Source of the DNA: Paenibacillus sp. OV219
Lineage (GTDB): Bacteria > Bacillota > Bacilli > Paenibacillales > Paenibacillaceae
Direction of reading: 5' to 3'
NCBI RefSeq assembly: GCF_900110075.1
Contig: NZ_FOCJ01000007.1
Location: forward strand, 248,001 to 312,000
Length of the DNA: 64,000 bases
A program made the translations under genes and the position numbers. The notes below the pieces were generated by a model. The model had not been told where the DNA came from, searched no databases, and saw only the letters and a program-made list of their open reading frames with translations. Numbering within the stretch: position 1 is the first letter of the stretch; each line of letters opens with the position of its first letter. Positions 1-9,181 of the stretch are shown one piece after another.

Positions 1-1
1 T

Positions 2-595
2 GTGGTCGGCATTGCGTTCTTCGGCAACAAGTCGAATCGCATGCAGTGGATCGGCCTTGCGATAGCTACAATTGGCGTGATCATCCTGCTCGGCATTCGC
101 CCAGGTACGCTCCTCTCATTCGATGGAATGGGTCTGATTGGTATGCTCAGTGCGACTCTCGCCTACGCGGTTGGCTCGCAGCTGTCCAAACGATTGTCGC
201 TCCGCGGACTGACCATGTACCAAATTACATACGGCACGCTGCTGAGCAGTACAGCGGTAAGCGGGATTTTTGCATTTTCTACCGAATCTATAACATGGGT
301 GCATCTGACTTCGGCGGATAATGTCCCAATGATCCTTAGCCTAGGTATGCTCGGCTCGGGCTTCGCTTATATCCTTTTCTACTATATGGTGGAGAAAGGA
401 AGCGCCGAGTTTGCTTCGATGGTAACTTACTTGGTGCCATGTACCGCATTAATCTGGGGCTCTACGCTGCTTGGTGAGCCGATCAAATGGAATATGCTCA
501 TTGGGCTCGTCATCATACTAGGAGGCGTCTTTATCGCAAGTCGCAAACCGAGAGCAGGCGATGTGTTTAAGCCAGGGGAAGCACGGTCAAGCTAA
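2..595 (+). CDS. DMT-family (EamA) transporter, C-terminal part
   Basis: This is the last 197 residues or so of a drug/metabolite transporter, an integral membrane permease. Five to six hydrophobic helices follow one another, and the order is that of the second EamA repeat: a helix with several glycines, then GSGFAYILFYYMVEKGSA and a closing helix near IGLVIILGGVFIASRK before a short charged tail. The frame is open to the window edge, so the true start is probably outside and the GTG at position 2 is internal. An ABC exporter gene follows within about 50 bases, which suggests a shared transcript. Substrate cannot be told from sequence. A second DMT gene lies at 60334. Confidence 0.85.
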   Translation: MVGIAFFGNKSNRMQWIGLAIATIGVIILLGIRPGTLLSFDGMGLIGMLSATLAYAVGSQLSKRLSLRGLTMYQITYGTLLSSTAVSGIFAFSTESITWVHLTSADNVPMILSLGMLGSGFAYILFYYMVEKGSAEFASMVTYLVPCTALIWGSTLLGEPIKWNMLIGLVIILGGVFIASRKPRAGDVFKPGEARSS

Positions 596-649
596 ATAAG
601 ATTGTCGTCAAGATTTGAAAGCAAGACACAAGATCGAGGAGGGAATGTG

Positions 650-2392
650 TTGTCTTTCGTATCACGGCTTAAATGGTTTTTTAAAGAGAGATGGCTGTAC
701 TATACGGTGGCGATAAGTCTAATGACAATCGTGAGCCTGCTGCAGACCGTCCCGCCTAAAATGATCGGGAACACCATTGACCGCATCCGGAGCGGGAATC
801 TGACGGCATCGCAATTAAGCAGCACAGTGCTGCTGTTGCTAGGCTTATCCTTGTTATTATATGTACTCGTCTATATCTGGATAACCACGCTGTACGGTAA
901 TTCCGTGCTCATCGAGAAGCTGCTTCGGGGGAGATTTCTGGCGCATCTCACACGGATGACGCCCTCGTTCTTCCAGCGCAACAATACCGGACAGCTGATG
1001 GCGCTTGCGACCAATGATATTCTCGCGATCGGCAACACCGCCGGTTACGGGGTCATGACACTTGTGAACACACTTGTCGGCGCTTCTGTCGTTATCATTA
1101 CGATGGTTTCCTTGATTGATTATAAGCTGATGCTTGCTGCACTCATTCCGCTGCCGCTCCTCGCCATTGTGATCAGCAAGCTTGGCAAGCGTGTTCGGAC
1201 GCGCTTTCTTGCAGCGCAGGATGCGTTCGGTACGATGAACAATCACGCGCTGGAGTCCATCTCCGGCATTCGCGTCATTCGCTCCTATGTGCAGGAGAGT
1301 CATGACTTATCCGCGTTCGATAGCGTGACGACCGATGTACTGGAGAGGAACAGGGAAGTGTCGAGTCTGAATGCTTTGTTCCAGCCGCTCATCTCTATTA
1401 TTGTCGGCGTCAGTTATACGATCGGTATTGGTTACGGCTCATACCTGGTGTTCCATGGAGAGATAACGCTCGGACAGTTAATCTCCTTTAATATTTATTT
1501 AGGGATGTTAATATGGCCGATGATATCCTTCGGTGAGTTCATTAACGTGCTTCAGCGTGGTAGCGCTTCCGCCGATCGTCTGCAAGTCGCGTTCGATGAG
1601 AAACCGGATCTTGCGGATTCAGCGAGGCCTGTTGCCGTGGCGCGGCCTGAACGGATTGAGATGAAAGAGCTGACGTTCACCTATCCGGCGGCTAACCAGC
1701 CGAGCCTCAGGGATGTTTCGTTCCAGCTCGAACGCGGGCAGACGCTTGGCATTGTTGGCCGTACGGGAAGCGGGAAGAGCACGCTGCTGAAGCAGCTGCT
1801 CAGGCAGTATCAGCTAGAGCCGAATCGGCTGTATATTTCGGGCGTACCTATTGAACAGATCGCGATTGATCTTGTGAAAAGCTGGATCGGTTACGTGCCG
1901 CAGGAGCATCTCCTGCTGTCGAAGTCGATCAGCGATAACATCGCGCTTGGCAAGCCGGATGCCTCGGACGAAGAGATCCGGAAGGCGGTTGAGATGGCCT
2001 CGTTCACCTCGGACATCGCGGGAATGCCGGAGGGACTCGAAACGGTTGTCGGCGAGAATGGCGTGATGTTATCCGGCGGTCAGAAGCAGAGGCTTGCGAT
2101 TGCGCGGGCGCTATTGATCGACTCGGAGATATTGATGCTGGATGATTCGTTGTCAGCGGTGGATGCGCGGACGGAGAGTGCGATATTGCATCATATCAGG
2201 CAGAATCGAGCGGGCAAAACGACGTTAATCTCGACGCACCGACTGTCTGCGGTCAGCCATGCGGATTGGATTCTTGTGCTCGATGAAGGGCGGATTATTG
2301 AAGAAGGTACTCACGAAGAGCTGATGTTCTTCGGCGGTTGGTATAAGCAGCAGTGGGATCGGCAGCAGATGGAAGCAAGCTTGGAAGAGTAA
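650..2392 (+). CDS. ABC exporter half-transporter with degenerate ATP site (BmrC/YheI-like)
   Basis: Fused membrane domain and ATPase of a multidrug-type ABC exporter. The first 310 or so residues hold six transmembrane helices. The ATPase carries Walker A GRTGSGKST near residue 372, signature LSGGQKQR, and Walker B ILMLDDSLSAVD in which the usual catalytic Glu is Asp. That substitution marks the non-catalytic partner of a heterodimer, as in B. subtilis BmrC. The partner follows at 2457. The frame is open from 602, but GGAGG at 638-642 is 7 bases before TTG 650, with a GTG alternative at 647. Product is about 580 residues. Substrate is unknown; drug or lipid export is the family expectation. 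Confidence 0.9.
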   Translation: MSFVSRLKWFFKERWLYYTVAISLMTIVSLLQTVPPKMIGNTIDRIRSGNLTASQLSSTVLLLLGLSLLLYVLVYIWITTLYGNSVLIEKLLRGRFLAHLTRMTPSFFQRNNTGQLMALATNDILAIGNTAGYGVMTLVNTLVGASVVIITMVSLIDYKLMLAALIPLPLLAIVISKLGKRVRTRFLAAQDAFGTMNNHALESISGIRVIRSYVQESHDLSAFDSVTTDVLERNREVSSLNALFQPLISIIVGVSYTIGIGYGSYLVFHGEITLGQLISFNIYLGMLIWPMISFGEFINVLQRGSASADRLQVAFDEKPDLADSARPVAVARPERIEMKELTFTYPAANQPSLRDVSFQLERGQTLGIVGRTGSGKSTLLKQLLRQYQLEPNRLYISGVPIEQIAIDLVKSWIGYVPQEHLLLSKSISDNIALGKPDASDEEIRKAVEMASFTSDIAGMPEGLETVVGENGVMLSGGQKQRLAIARALLIDSEILMLDDSLSAVDARTESAILHHIRQNRAGKTTLISTHRLSAVSHADWILVLDEGRIIEEGTHEELMFFGGWYKQQWDRQQMEASLEE

Positions 2393-2456
2393 TGCAGGCG
2401 TGCAGGAATGCGTGAGTGGCAAGAGTGCAGGAAAAATGAAAATCCAGGAGGTAGCT

Positions 2457-4250
2457 ATGAACCAATCGACGACGAGACGGCTGCTTGGCTACGCGCTCGT
2501 CTACAAGTACCGGATTATCGCAGCGCTGCTCATCCTATGCTGTGCGGTTGGCGCGGAGCTTGGCGGCCCTTTTATAACGAAGACGATAATCGATAAGCAT
2601 CTCTCGCTCAAGGAGAACGATTTGCCAGCTGTACTGCGTTTGCTCGGGCTTTACCTCGGGCTGCTGGTTACGGCAGGGATTTGCAACTTCACACAATCCT
2701 ATCTGCTGCAAGTAACAGCGCTGCGGATTATTAAGAACATGCGGATGGATTTGATGCGCCATATCGGGCGAATTCCTTTGCGCTATTTTGACAATACGCC
2801 GATTGGACAGGTCGTGTCACGCATTGCGAACGATACGGAAGCGGTGCGCGATCTGTTCATGAGCTTCATGGCGACGTTCGTGGTGAGCGTCGTGCAGCTA
2901 ACGGGCATATTCACAGCGCTGTTCATCCTCGACGCGCGGCTCGCGATGTTCGCTCTCCTGTTGCCGCCGCTGTTTGCAGTCATCATGTACATCCACTTGA
3001 AATATTCGAAAGTTTTCATCACGATCATGCGCGCACGTCTAAGTGACATGAATGCGATGATCAATGAGTCTATCGTCGTCATGCCGATCATCCAAGCGTT
3101 CCGGCGCGAAAAGATAACGCTGGATGAGTTCGAGGTACTGAACGAGGACCGTTACGTGAATCAAGTGAAGCAGTTCCGCGTGTTCTCATTGTCTTCGCGG
3201 AATATCGTCGGCACGATCGGCAGCTTGGTGACAGCCGGTGTTGTGTGGTATTTCGGGGGTCAGTCTCTGGGGACGGGGATTGAGTACGGCGTATTCTATG
3301 CGTTTATTGATTATTTAGGGCGGATTTTCATCCCGATTATCGGCATCTTCGATCAGCTTACGAATGCTCAGCGGGCCTTCGTCTCAGCGGAGAAGGTATT
3401 CGCCATTATGGATTTGGAAGGCTCAGAGGTAGATGACGCTGCAGGCGAAGGACGTCCAGAGGGCGTAGTGAAGTTCGACGGCGTTACGTTCGCGTATAAG
3501 GAAGGCGAGAACGTGCTGAAGAACATTTCGTTCGAAGCACGCAAAGGGGAGACGTTAGCGCTGGTCGGCCATACCGGCTCAGGCAAAAGCTCCGTCATGA
3601 ACCTGCTGCTCGGCTTCTATGAGCCGCAGCAAGGGGTGATTTCGATTGACGGCCGCGATATTCGCGGTTTGTCGAAGCAGGCTTTGCGCAAGCACATGGG
3701 CATCGTGCTGCAGGATCCGTTCTTGTTCGCAGGCGACATTAAGTTCAATGTCAGCCTGTACAACAAGGACATTACGCTAGAGCGCGTGAAGAGCGCGCTG
3801 CGTGATGTTGGTGCAGCTTCTTTCGTCGAGCAGCTGCCTGGCGGCTATGACGAGAAGGTGGTAGAGCGCGGCAACACGTTGTCGAGCGGGCAGCGGCAGC
3901 TGATTTCTTTTGCGAGGGCGCTGGCGTTCGACCCGAGCATACTCATCCTCGATGAGGCGACGGCGAGCATCGACAGCGAGACGGAGGGCCTCATCCAGCA
4001 GGCGCTGAAGGTCGTCAGCGAAGGCCGGACGACGCTCGTCATCGCGCACCGGCTCTCGACGATCCGCGAGGCCGATCAGATTCTCGTCCTGCACCGCGGC
4101 GAGATCGTCGAACGCGGCAACCATCGCGAGCTAATGGCGCTGCAAGGCCGGTACTATAAGATGTACCAGCTGCAGACCGGCGAAGGTCATGCAGCTGCTG
4201 CGCCGGGCAGCGGCGGCGCGGTCGCAGCGTCGGCGGGGCCGACGGTGTAG
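2457..4250 (+). CDS. ABC exporter half-transporter, catalytic partner (BmrD/YheH-like)
   Basis: Second half of the exporter, about 597 residues: six-helix membrane domain, then an ATPase with Walker A GHTGSGKSS, signature LSSGQRQL and canonical Walker B ILILDEATASID. The canonical Glu here, opposite Asp in the first subunit, and the altered LSSGQ signature fit an asymmetric heterodimer with one working ATP site. AGGAGG at 2446-2451 sits just before ATG 2457; the in-frame upstream extension from 2400 lacks a ribosome site. It lies 64 bases after the first gene and ends in a strong terminator. A short Ala/Gly-rich tail follows the ATPase. Confidence 0.92.
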   Translation: MNQSTTRRLLGYALVYKYRIIAALLILCCAVGAELGGPFITKTIIDKHLSLKENDLPAVLRLLGLYLGLLVTAGICNFTQSYLLQVTALRIIKNMRMDLMRHIGRIPLRYFDNTPIGQVVSRIANDTEAVRDLFMSFMATFVVSVVQLTGIFTALFILDARLAMFALLLPPLFAVIMYIHLKYSKVFITIMRARLSDMNAMINESIVVMPIIQAFRREKITLDEFEVLNEDRYVNQVKQFRVFSLSSRNIVGTIGSLVTAGVVWYFGGQSLGTGIEYGVFYAFIDYLGRIFIPIIGIFDQLTNAQRAFVSAEKVFAIMDLEGSEVDDAAGEGRPEGVVKFDGVTFAYKEGENVLKNISFEARKGETLALVGHTGSGKSSVMNLLLGFYEPQQGVISIDGRDIRGLSKQALRKHMGIVLQDPFLFAGDIKFNVSLYNKDITLERVKSALRDVGAASFVEQLPGGYDEKVVERGNTLSSGQRQLISFARALAFDPSILILDEATASIDSETEGLIQQALKVVSEGRTTLVIAHRLSTIREADQILVLHRGEIVERGNHRELMALQGRYYKMYQLQTGEGHAAAAPGSGGAVAASAGPTV

Positions 4251-4278
4251 CGGGTTGGATTTGGGGTTGGAGTTGGAG

Positions 4279-4311
4279 GGAGCAACGGGAGAATCCGTTG
4301 CTCCTTTTTTT
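4279..4311 (+). terminator. Intrinsic terminator after ABC exporter pair
   Basis: A perfect 10-bp stem, GGAGCAACGG with CCGTTGCTCC, has a 6-base loop and is followed by eight T residues. It closes the exporter operon. Confidence 0.92.
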
Positions 4312-4347
4312 GTTCGCCGCCGAGATCGGGGCGGCGGTCGAGGAGTT

Positions 4348-5125
4348 GTGAAAGAAGCTGGTTTGGTGGACGAGAGTGGCAGGAGAGGCACGCATTACTC
4401 CGCAAAAAGGATGAAGCTAGCAAAGTAACCAAAGAGAAGTAGAAGGTACCTTCCGTAGGTGGAGTTTCGGCAAAAAAGTAGAAGGAGGGGGAGTAGGTAC
4501 TCTACATAGGTGGAGTTGCGGCGGAAAAGTAGAAAGAGGAGTAGTAGGTACCCTACATAGGTGGAATTGCAGCGGAAAAGTGAAAAGAGGTTGAGTAGGT
4601 ACTCTACATAGATGGAAATGCGAGCGAAATGGTGAAAGAGGGGTAGCAGTAACTCTACATTGGTGGAAATACGAGCGAAATGGTGAAAGAAGCTGGTCTG
4701 GTGGACTACATTAGAGTAAATGTGGGTGGATTGTGTTGATGTAGCTGGTTTGGTGGACTACATAGGTGGAAATACGAGCGAAATGGTGAAAGAAGCTGGT
4801 CTGGTGGACTACATTGGTGGAAATACGGGCGAAATGGTGAAAGAAGGTGGTCTGGTGGACTACATAGGTGAAAATACGAGCGAAATGGTGAAAGAAGCTG
4901 GTCTGGTGGACTACATAGGTGGAAATCCGAGCGAAATGGTGAAAGAAGTTGGTTTGGTGGACTACATTAGGGTAAATGTGGGTGGATTGTGTTAATGTAG
5001 CTGGTTTGGTGGACTACATAGGTGGAAATACGAGCGAAATGGTGAAAGAAGCTGGTCTGGTGGACTACATCAGAGTAAATGTGGGTGGATTGTGTTGATG
5101 TAGCTGGTTTGGTGGACTACATGGA
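4348..5125. repeat. 51-bp-period tandem repeat array, locus 1
   Basis: About 14 degenerate units of 51 bp fill this gene-free stretch. The left units carry GTAGGTACCCTACAT-like palindromes. They grade to the right into units with AAGCTGGTnTGGTGGACTACAT followed by GGTGGAAATACGAGCG. Because 51 is a multiple of three, short open frames appear, but no ribosome site precedes them and several units contain stops. Related arrays lie at 41515 and 51769. Confidence 0.85.
4371..4429. repeat. Left copy of 59-bp direct repeat flanking array
   Basis: The segment beginning CGAGAGTGGCAGGAGAGGCA and ending in AGTAAC is nearly identical to 5130-5188. Both copies follow an AGCTGGTTTGGTGGAC core, so the array is bracketed by duplicated flanks about 760 bp apart. 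Confidence 0.8.
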
Positions 5126-5129
5126 AGTT

Positions 5130-5188
5130 CGAGAGTGGCAGGAGAGGCACGCACTACCCTGCATAAAGGATGAAGCTAGTATAGTAAC
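5130..5188. repeat. Right copy of 59-bp direct repeat flanking array
   Basis: Matches 4371-4429 with only a few differences. It marks the right edge of the 51-bp array. Confidence 0.8.
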
Positions 5189-5189
5189 A

Positions 5190-5618
5190 CATCAGCGGAA
5201 ATGGGGCGTAAACGGAGAAAGAGTATCCCCCAGCGATACAAATTGGCGTAGGCGAGGAGAGGAGGTGATATGAGCGGCCTGCCAAGCTAGGTTGGTTTAG
5301 GCCGTGCACTCCAGCTGCCGCAGTAATCGGTAGCTGCTCACTGCAAGTGGAGGTTTTGCAAGGTCGCGGGGGTAAAGGGATGCGTAGAGTAGCGCCGACC
5401 GTTTCGAACGAGAGTGACTTTGGTACGAAGTATCACGGGAACGATCGTCGAAACGGACGGAACGGAGCGAAGTCATCCCGGTCCGCGGCGAGTGGCACCA
5501 TAAACCGGAGCCGTAGCGGAGTCTTCCCTTTATTTTCCCGCGATGAGGCAACCCAAACCGAAGCCAAATCATGTAGAATGGTCTTATTGGATAAAGTTTC
5601 CTGAGTGGGAGGCGACTC
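5190..5618. other. Gene-free stretch with degenerate repeats
   Basis: No convincing gene. An extended Shine-Dalgarno (GAGGAGGTGAT at about 5259-5269) directly abuts an ATG that encodes only six residues before TAG. Further on, ggaacggagcgaagtcatcc (about 5460) and ggagccgtagcggagtcttc (about 5504) look like two copies of one degenerate motif, and CCGTTTCGAACG near 5400 pairs with CGTCGAAACGG near 5447. The open frames on both strands here lack ribosome sites and coding character. Confidence 0.4.
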
Positions 5619-5621
5619 GTT

Positions 5622-6602
5622 ATGAAGGAACTTATTTTGCCGGACGGCACGCTGGATGTGAGCCGCATATGGCGCAGAGAAACATTATACACGGGGATGA
5701 ACGGTAAAAACGTAGAGAGAGTCTACCTTACGCCGGAGCACACCGTGATCTATAAACCGCTCACGAATGAGAGCCAGCTCGGGCAGGAGGGCTGGGTATA
5801 TGAGCATATTTTGCAGGGAATGACTTTTCCGCCGATCTACCCGCAGCTGCTTGCTGCTTCGGGAGCAGCTACAGGAGAGCAAAGCTGGCAGCTGTTCGAG
5901 GACTTAGGCACGCTTACGCACAATTTCGAGGAGGAGACGGCGCTTGAGCTGATCGACCATATCGCTTGGTGGCATTCGCTCCCCGTCCAACATCTAAGTA
6001 GGCAGCCACTGCTTGGCCCGAAGCCGCATATGGAGGACATCGCTGAGCAGGTGCTGAACAGGCGAAATGAACTAACGGAAACATTAGTAGCCAGATTCAT
6101 AGCGCCGCAATCCATGATCGAACAGCTAGACGCACTTACCGGGCGAAGCTCGCTGACAACCTACTGGGCGAGTGACGTACTGTCTCACGGTGATCTCCAC
6201 CTGGGCAACTACGCACGTGTACAAGGCATCGTCCGCGTGCTCGATTGGGAGCATGTCCATCTGAACAACCGCTATTGGGACGTATACCACGTGATTGATT
6301 TGTCGCATCCTAATTTTCCGAAAATAATGAGTATCCCCGTACGCGAACGTTTGCTGAACCGCTACCTGAAGCAAGCTGCTGAGCAAGGCGTACAGCTGAA
6401 CGCACAACCATTCAAGCAAGGCTACTATTTATTCACCGCACTATTCTCGCTATGGATGCTGCTATTGATCGCCGGCGACCTGAAGCGGCTAGCAGGTGTT
6501 GATGGTAAATGGACGATCCGGCAAGTGGAGGCGCAGCTGGAGGAAACGCTAGAAAGCTTATCGCAATGCGTTCAACTACTCAATGAACAGGAGTTGGCCT
6601 AA
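5622..6602 (+). CDS. Aminoglycoside phosphotransferase/choline kinase-fold protein
   Basis: 326 residues with the APH-type phosphotransferase signature: LSHGDLHLGN (catalytic Asp in the Brenner motif) near residue 187 and the Mg-binding DWE about 20 residues later, followed by a helical C-terminal lobe. The N-terminal lobe has a beta-rich stretch, VYLTPEHTVIYKPL, with a plausible ATP-contact lysine. Proteins of this fold phosphorylate small hydroxylated molecules (sugars, choline, antibiotics); the substrate here is unknown. GGGAGG precedes the ATG. The stop codon overlaps the next ATG by one base (TAATG), so it is translationally coupled to the SDR gene. Confidence 0.8.
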   Translation: MKELILPDGTLDVSRIWRRETLYTGMNGKNVERVYLTPEHTVIYKPLTNESQLGQEGWVYEHILQGMTFPPIYPQLLAASGAATGEQSWQLFEDLGTLTHNFEEETALELIDHIAWWHSLPVQHLSRQPLLGPKPHMEDIAEQVLNRRNELTETLVARFIAPQSMIEQLDALTGRSSLTTYWASDVLSHGDLHLGNYARVQGIVRVLDWEHVHLNNRYWDVYHVIDLSHPNFPKIMSIPVRERLLNRYLKQAAEQGVQLNAQPFKQGYYLFTALFSLWMLLLIAGDLKRLAGVDGKWTIRQVEAQLEETLESLSQCVQLLNEQELA

Positions 6603-7474
6603 TGTTAGCGAACAACAGCCACACGCAGCGAATTGCGCTAGTAACAGGAGCGAGTGGAGGGATGGGGCTCGCGACCGCTGCGCTCCTTGCTGCCGAGCAT
6701 GGCATGAAGGTCTACCTACTAGCTCGAAACGAGGAAAAGGGACAGGCTGCAGTGGATGAGGTCAACCGAAAGTCCGGGCGGCAGGATGCCGAACTGCTGC
6801 TGTGCGACCTTGCTTCTCTGGCAAGCATCCGAGCCGCGGCTGCGGAGCTTGCTGGCCGAACAAGCCGCCTCGATGTGCTCGTCAACAATGCAGGCATTAT
6901 TACGCTGAAGCGGGAAGAGACGTCAGATGGCTTCGAGCGGCAGCTTGGCGTAAACCATCTGGGTCATTTTTTGCTGACAGGGCTCCTGCTGCCACTGCTG
7001 CGGCAAAGCGATTCGGCGCGAATTATCAATGTGTCGTCCGGTGCGCATAAGATTGGGAAGATGAATTATGAGGACCCGGGGATGAAGAAGGATTTTGCGG
7101 TATGGCGGGCTTACAGCAGGTCGAAGCTGGCGAATATTTGGTTCGCCAAGGAGCTCGCACGGCGTCTGCAAGGGACGGGGATTCCGGTCTATGCGCTCCA
7201 CCCCGGCGCCGTCTCCACCGATATCGGCGTGAATCGGACGACCGGCTTTGGCAGGCTTGTCCATAAGCTCATGCGACCGTTTTTCCAGACGGCAGAGGAG
7301 GGTTCTGCGACGGCGGTGTATCTAGCCAGTTCGGCGCAAGTCAGCGGGAAGACTGGTGATTATTTCTATAAGAAACAACCGATTGCAGTGACGGAGCTCG
7401 CTAATTCTGCTGAGGAGGCAGGTCGATTCTGGAGCTGGAGCGAGGGAGTAGTTGGATTCCGGTACGATATTTAA
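6602..7474 (+). CDS. Short-chain dehydrogenase/reductase
   Basis: 290-residue SDR enzyme, a cytosolic NAD(P)H-dependent oxidoreductase. The nucleotide site TGASGGMG is at residues 16-23, NNAG near 93, the catalytic Ser in INVSSGAHK, and the catalytic YxxxK as YSRSK near 175. The sequence after the active site, HPGAVSTDIG, is typical of the retinol-dehydrogenase-like subgroup. It overlaps the previous gene by one base and is followed 19 bases later by the S66 peptidase gene, so 5622-8534 is likely one operon. Substrate is not evident. Confidence 0.9.
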   Translation: MLANNSHTQRIALVTGASGGMGLATAALLAAEHGMKVYLLARNEEKGQAAVDEVNRKSGRQDAELLLCDLASLASIRAAAAELAGRTSRLDVLVNNAGIITLKREETSDGFERQLGVNHLGHFLLTGLLLPLLRQSDSARIINVSSGAHKIGKMNYEDPGMKKDFAVWRAYSRSKLANIWFAKELARRLQGTGIPVYALHPGAVSTDIGVNRTTGFGRLVHKLMRPFFQTAEEGSATAVYLASSAQVSGKTGDYFYKKQPIAVTELANSAEEAGRFWSWSEGVVGFRYDI

Positions 7475-7493
7475 CGGCGAGGAGCGATCTGCG

Positions 7494-8534
7494 ATGAGTA
7501 AGATTCAATATCCGCGGCTGCAGTACAATGCGACAATCGGCGTAACCGCGCCTTCCTCCGGGGTGGATGCGAGTAGGTATCATTGGCTGGAGCAGGCTCG
7601 TGAACGGCTAGGCTTAAGTGGTTTGCAGGTTCGATTCGGAGACACGGTGTGGACGCAAAATAAAGCAAAGTCCGCGCCAGCCGCCAAGCGAGCACAAGAG
7701 TTTAATACGATGATCCAGGCAGCTGATATTGATCTGATCATTCCGCCATGGGGCGGCGAGCTGCTCATTGAACTCATAGACCAAGTGGAGTATGACAAGC
7801 TGCCATGCAAATGGGTGATGGGCTACTCGGACCTCAGCGTGCTGCTGCTTGCCATTACGCTGAAGACGGGCATTGCGACAGCGCATGGAACGAACATCGT
7901 TGACCTGCGCGGCGAGGGGACGGATGAGACGACTGCAATTTGGCGGTCTGTTCTATCGACAGGAGCGGGCGAGTCCGTCTTCCAGTATTCATCAAGACTC
8001 TATCAGAGAGAGTGGCCGATGGATAATGGCCCTAGTGTGTTCAAACTGACGGAGCCTACGGTGTGGCGCACGCTATTGCCAGGCGGTCAACAAGTCGAAG
8101 GCAAGCTTCAGCTGCAGGGTCGACTTCTTGGTGGCTGCATTGATGTGATTCGGCATTTAATCGGTACACCATATGGAGATGTAGCTGCCTTTAGGGAAGC
8201 TTACATCCCAGGGGAGAAGCTGCTGTGGTATCTCGAGAATTGCGAGCTGAACACGGCGGATGTGCGCAGGTCGCTCGTGCAGATGAAGCTGGCAGGGTGG
8301 TTCGACCATTGCTCCGGCATTATGTTCGGACGCAGCCCGGCGAATCGGCCGGTAGAGGATTATACGATTGAGGATGTCTACGCCGATCTGGCAGACGAGC
8401 TTGGCTTGCCAATTATCTACGATATCGACTGCGGGCATGTGCCGCCGCAGCTTACGTTAATCAATGGCGCTCTGGCTGAAGTGGAAGTAGACGTGCAAGC
8501 GGGGAGCGGAACGGTTAAGCAGTATTTTAGGTAA
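7494..8534 (+). CDS. S66 family LD-carboxypeptidase (LdcA/MccF-like)
   Basis: About 346 residues. Starts with IGVTAPSSG, the usual N-terminal strand of the family, and has the nucleophile elbow MGYSDLS with Ser near residue 108. Late in the protein the Glu and His of the triad fit LLWYLENCE and CGHVPPQLTLING. Family members remove the terminal D-Ala from murein tetrapeptides or inactivate microcin C-like peptides; MccF-type function is possible because the gene is not near cell-wall genes. ATG 7494 is preferred because GGCGAGGAGC lies 8 bases upstream; the longer frame from 7452 overlaps the SDR gene. Confidence 0.87.
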   Translation: MSKIQYPRLQYNATIGVTAPSSGVDASRYHWLEQARERLGLSGLQVRFGDTVWTQNKAKSAPAAKRAQEFNTMIQAADIDLIIPPWGGELLIELIDQVEYDKLPCKWVMGYSDLSVLLLAITLKTGIATAHGTNIVDLRGEGTDETTAIWRSVLSTGAGESVFQYSSRLYQREWPMDNGPSVFKLTEPTVWRTLLPGGQQVEGKLQLQGRLLGGCIDVIRHLIGTPYGDVAAFREAYIPGEKLLWYLENCELNTADVRRSLVQMKLAGWFDHCSGIMFGRSPANRPVEDYTIEDVYADLADELGLPIIYDIDCGHVPPQLTLINGALAEVEVDVQAGSGTVKQYFR

Positions 8535-8561
8535 AGAGGACTCGCTCAAGGAGGGAAGCTA

Positions 8562-8999
8562 GTGCAAGGCTATAACTGTTTGATGATATACAATCCGGAG
8601 ATGGATCGGCTGCTCATGTGCAAGAGGCTGAAGGAGCCGTACAAAGGATTGAGCAACCTCGTCGGCGGCAAAATCGAGCCTGGGGAAGCAGGAATGGACG
8701 CAGCTTATCGGGAGCTTGAAGAGGAGACGGGCGTTAGTGCGGCAGATATCGTGCTGCATCATATTATGGATTTCAAGTACTACTTGCAGGATTGCTACGT
8801 GGAGGTTTACGCAGGCAGATTGAAGCGCTCCGTCACCGTAGAGGGAGACGAGAACGAGCTGTATTGGTCTGATCTGGACCATGATTTCTTCGACATGTCT
8901 CTCTATGCGGGGGAAGGGAATATTGGGCACATGATTGAACAAGTGAATATGAGTAAGGCTCTTCTTCTGGAGGATGGCAAGACAGCGGGCAAGGGGTGA
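8562..8999 (+). CDS. Nudix hydrolase (MutT-like)
   Basis: 145 residues with a complete Nudix box from about residue 32: GGKIEPGEAGMDAAYRELEE followed by ETGV. It hydrolyses nucleoside diphosphates linked to another group; the nearest functional type is an 8-oxo-dGTP or oxidised-nucleotide diphosphatase, but substrate specificity cannot be read from the box. GTG start at 8562 is supported by AAGGAGGG 6 bases upstream. It follows the S66 peptidase gene by 27 bases and probably ends the same transcript. Confidence 0.92.
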   Translation: MQGYNCLMIYNPEMDRLLMCKRLKEPYKGLSNLVGGKIEPGEAGMDAAYRELEEETGVSAADIVLHHIMDFKYYLQDCYVEVYAGRLKRSVTVEGDENELYWSDLDHDFFDMSLYAGEGNIGHMIEQVNMSKALLLEDGKTAGKG

Positions 9000-9181
9000 G
9001 CAGCCCAAGCGGTGGAGTAATCGAGAAGCTGAAGATATCAGAAAAAGGAAGAAAAAAGTCGATAATGTAAAATAATGTATGAAATAATTAGGTTTATTTG
9101 TTCTAATATGGGTACATAGACGGATATAAAGCGGCGCAATTTGCAGTCTATCTGCTCAATACCTATTAAGGAGCGACTAAA

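Noticed and set aside
4720..4995. Repeat-protein ORF with EAGLVDYIGGNTSEMVK units
   Set aside because: The open frame comes from a 51-bp period divisible by three. No ribosome site, no homologous product recognised, and neighbouring units hold stops.
4348..5188. CRISPR array
   Set aside because: Repeats are adjacent and tandem with no unique spacers between them, and no cas genes are present.
5297..5692. Minus-strand ORF of 131 residues
   Set aside because: It overlaps the APH-fold gene and the repeat-rich stretch; composition is not coding-like.
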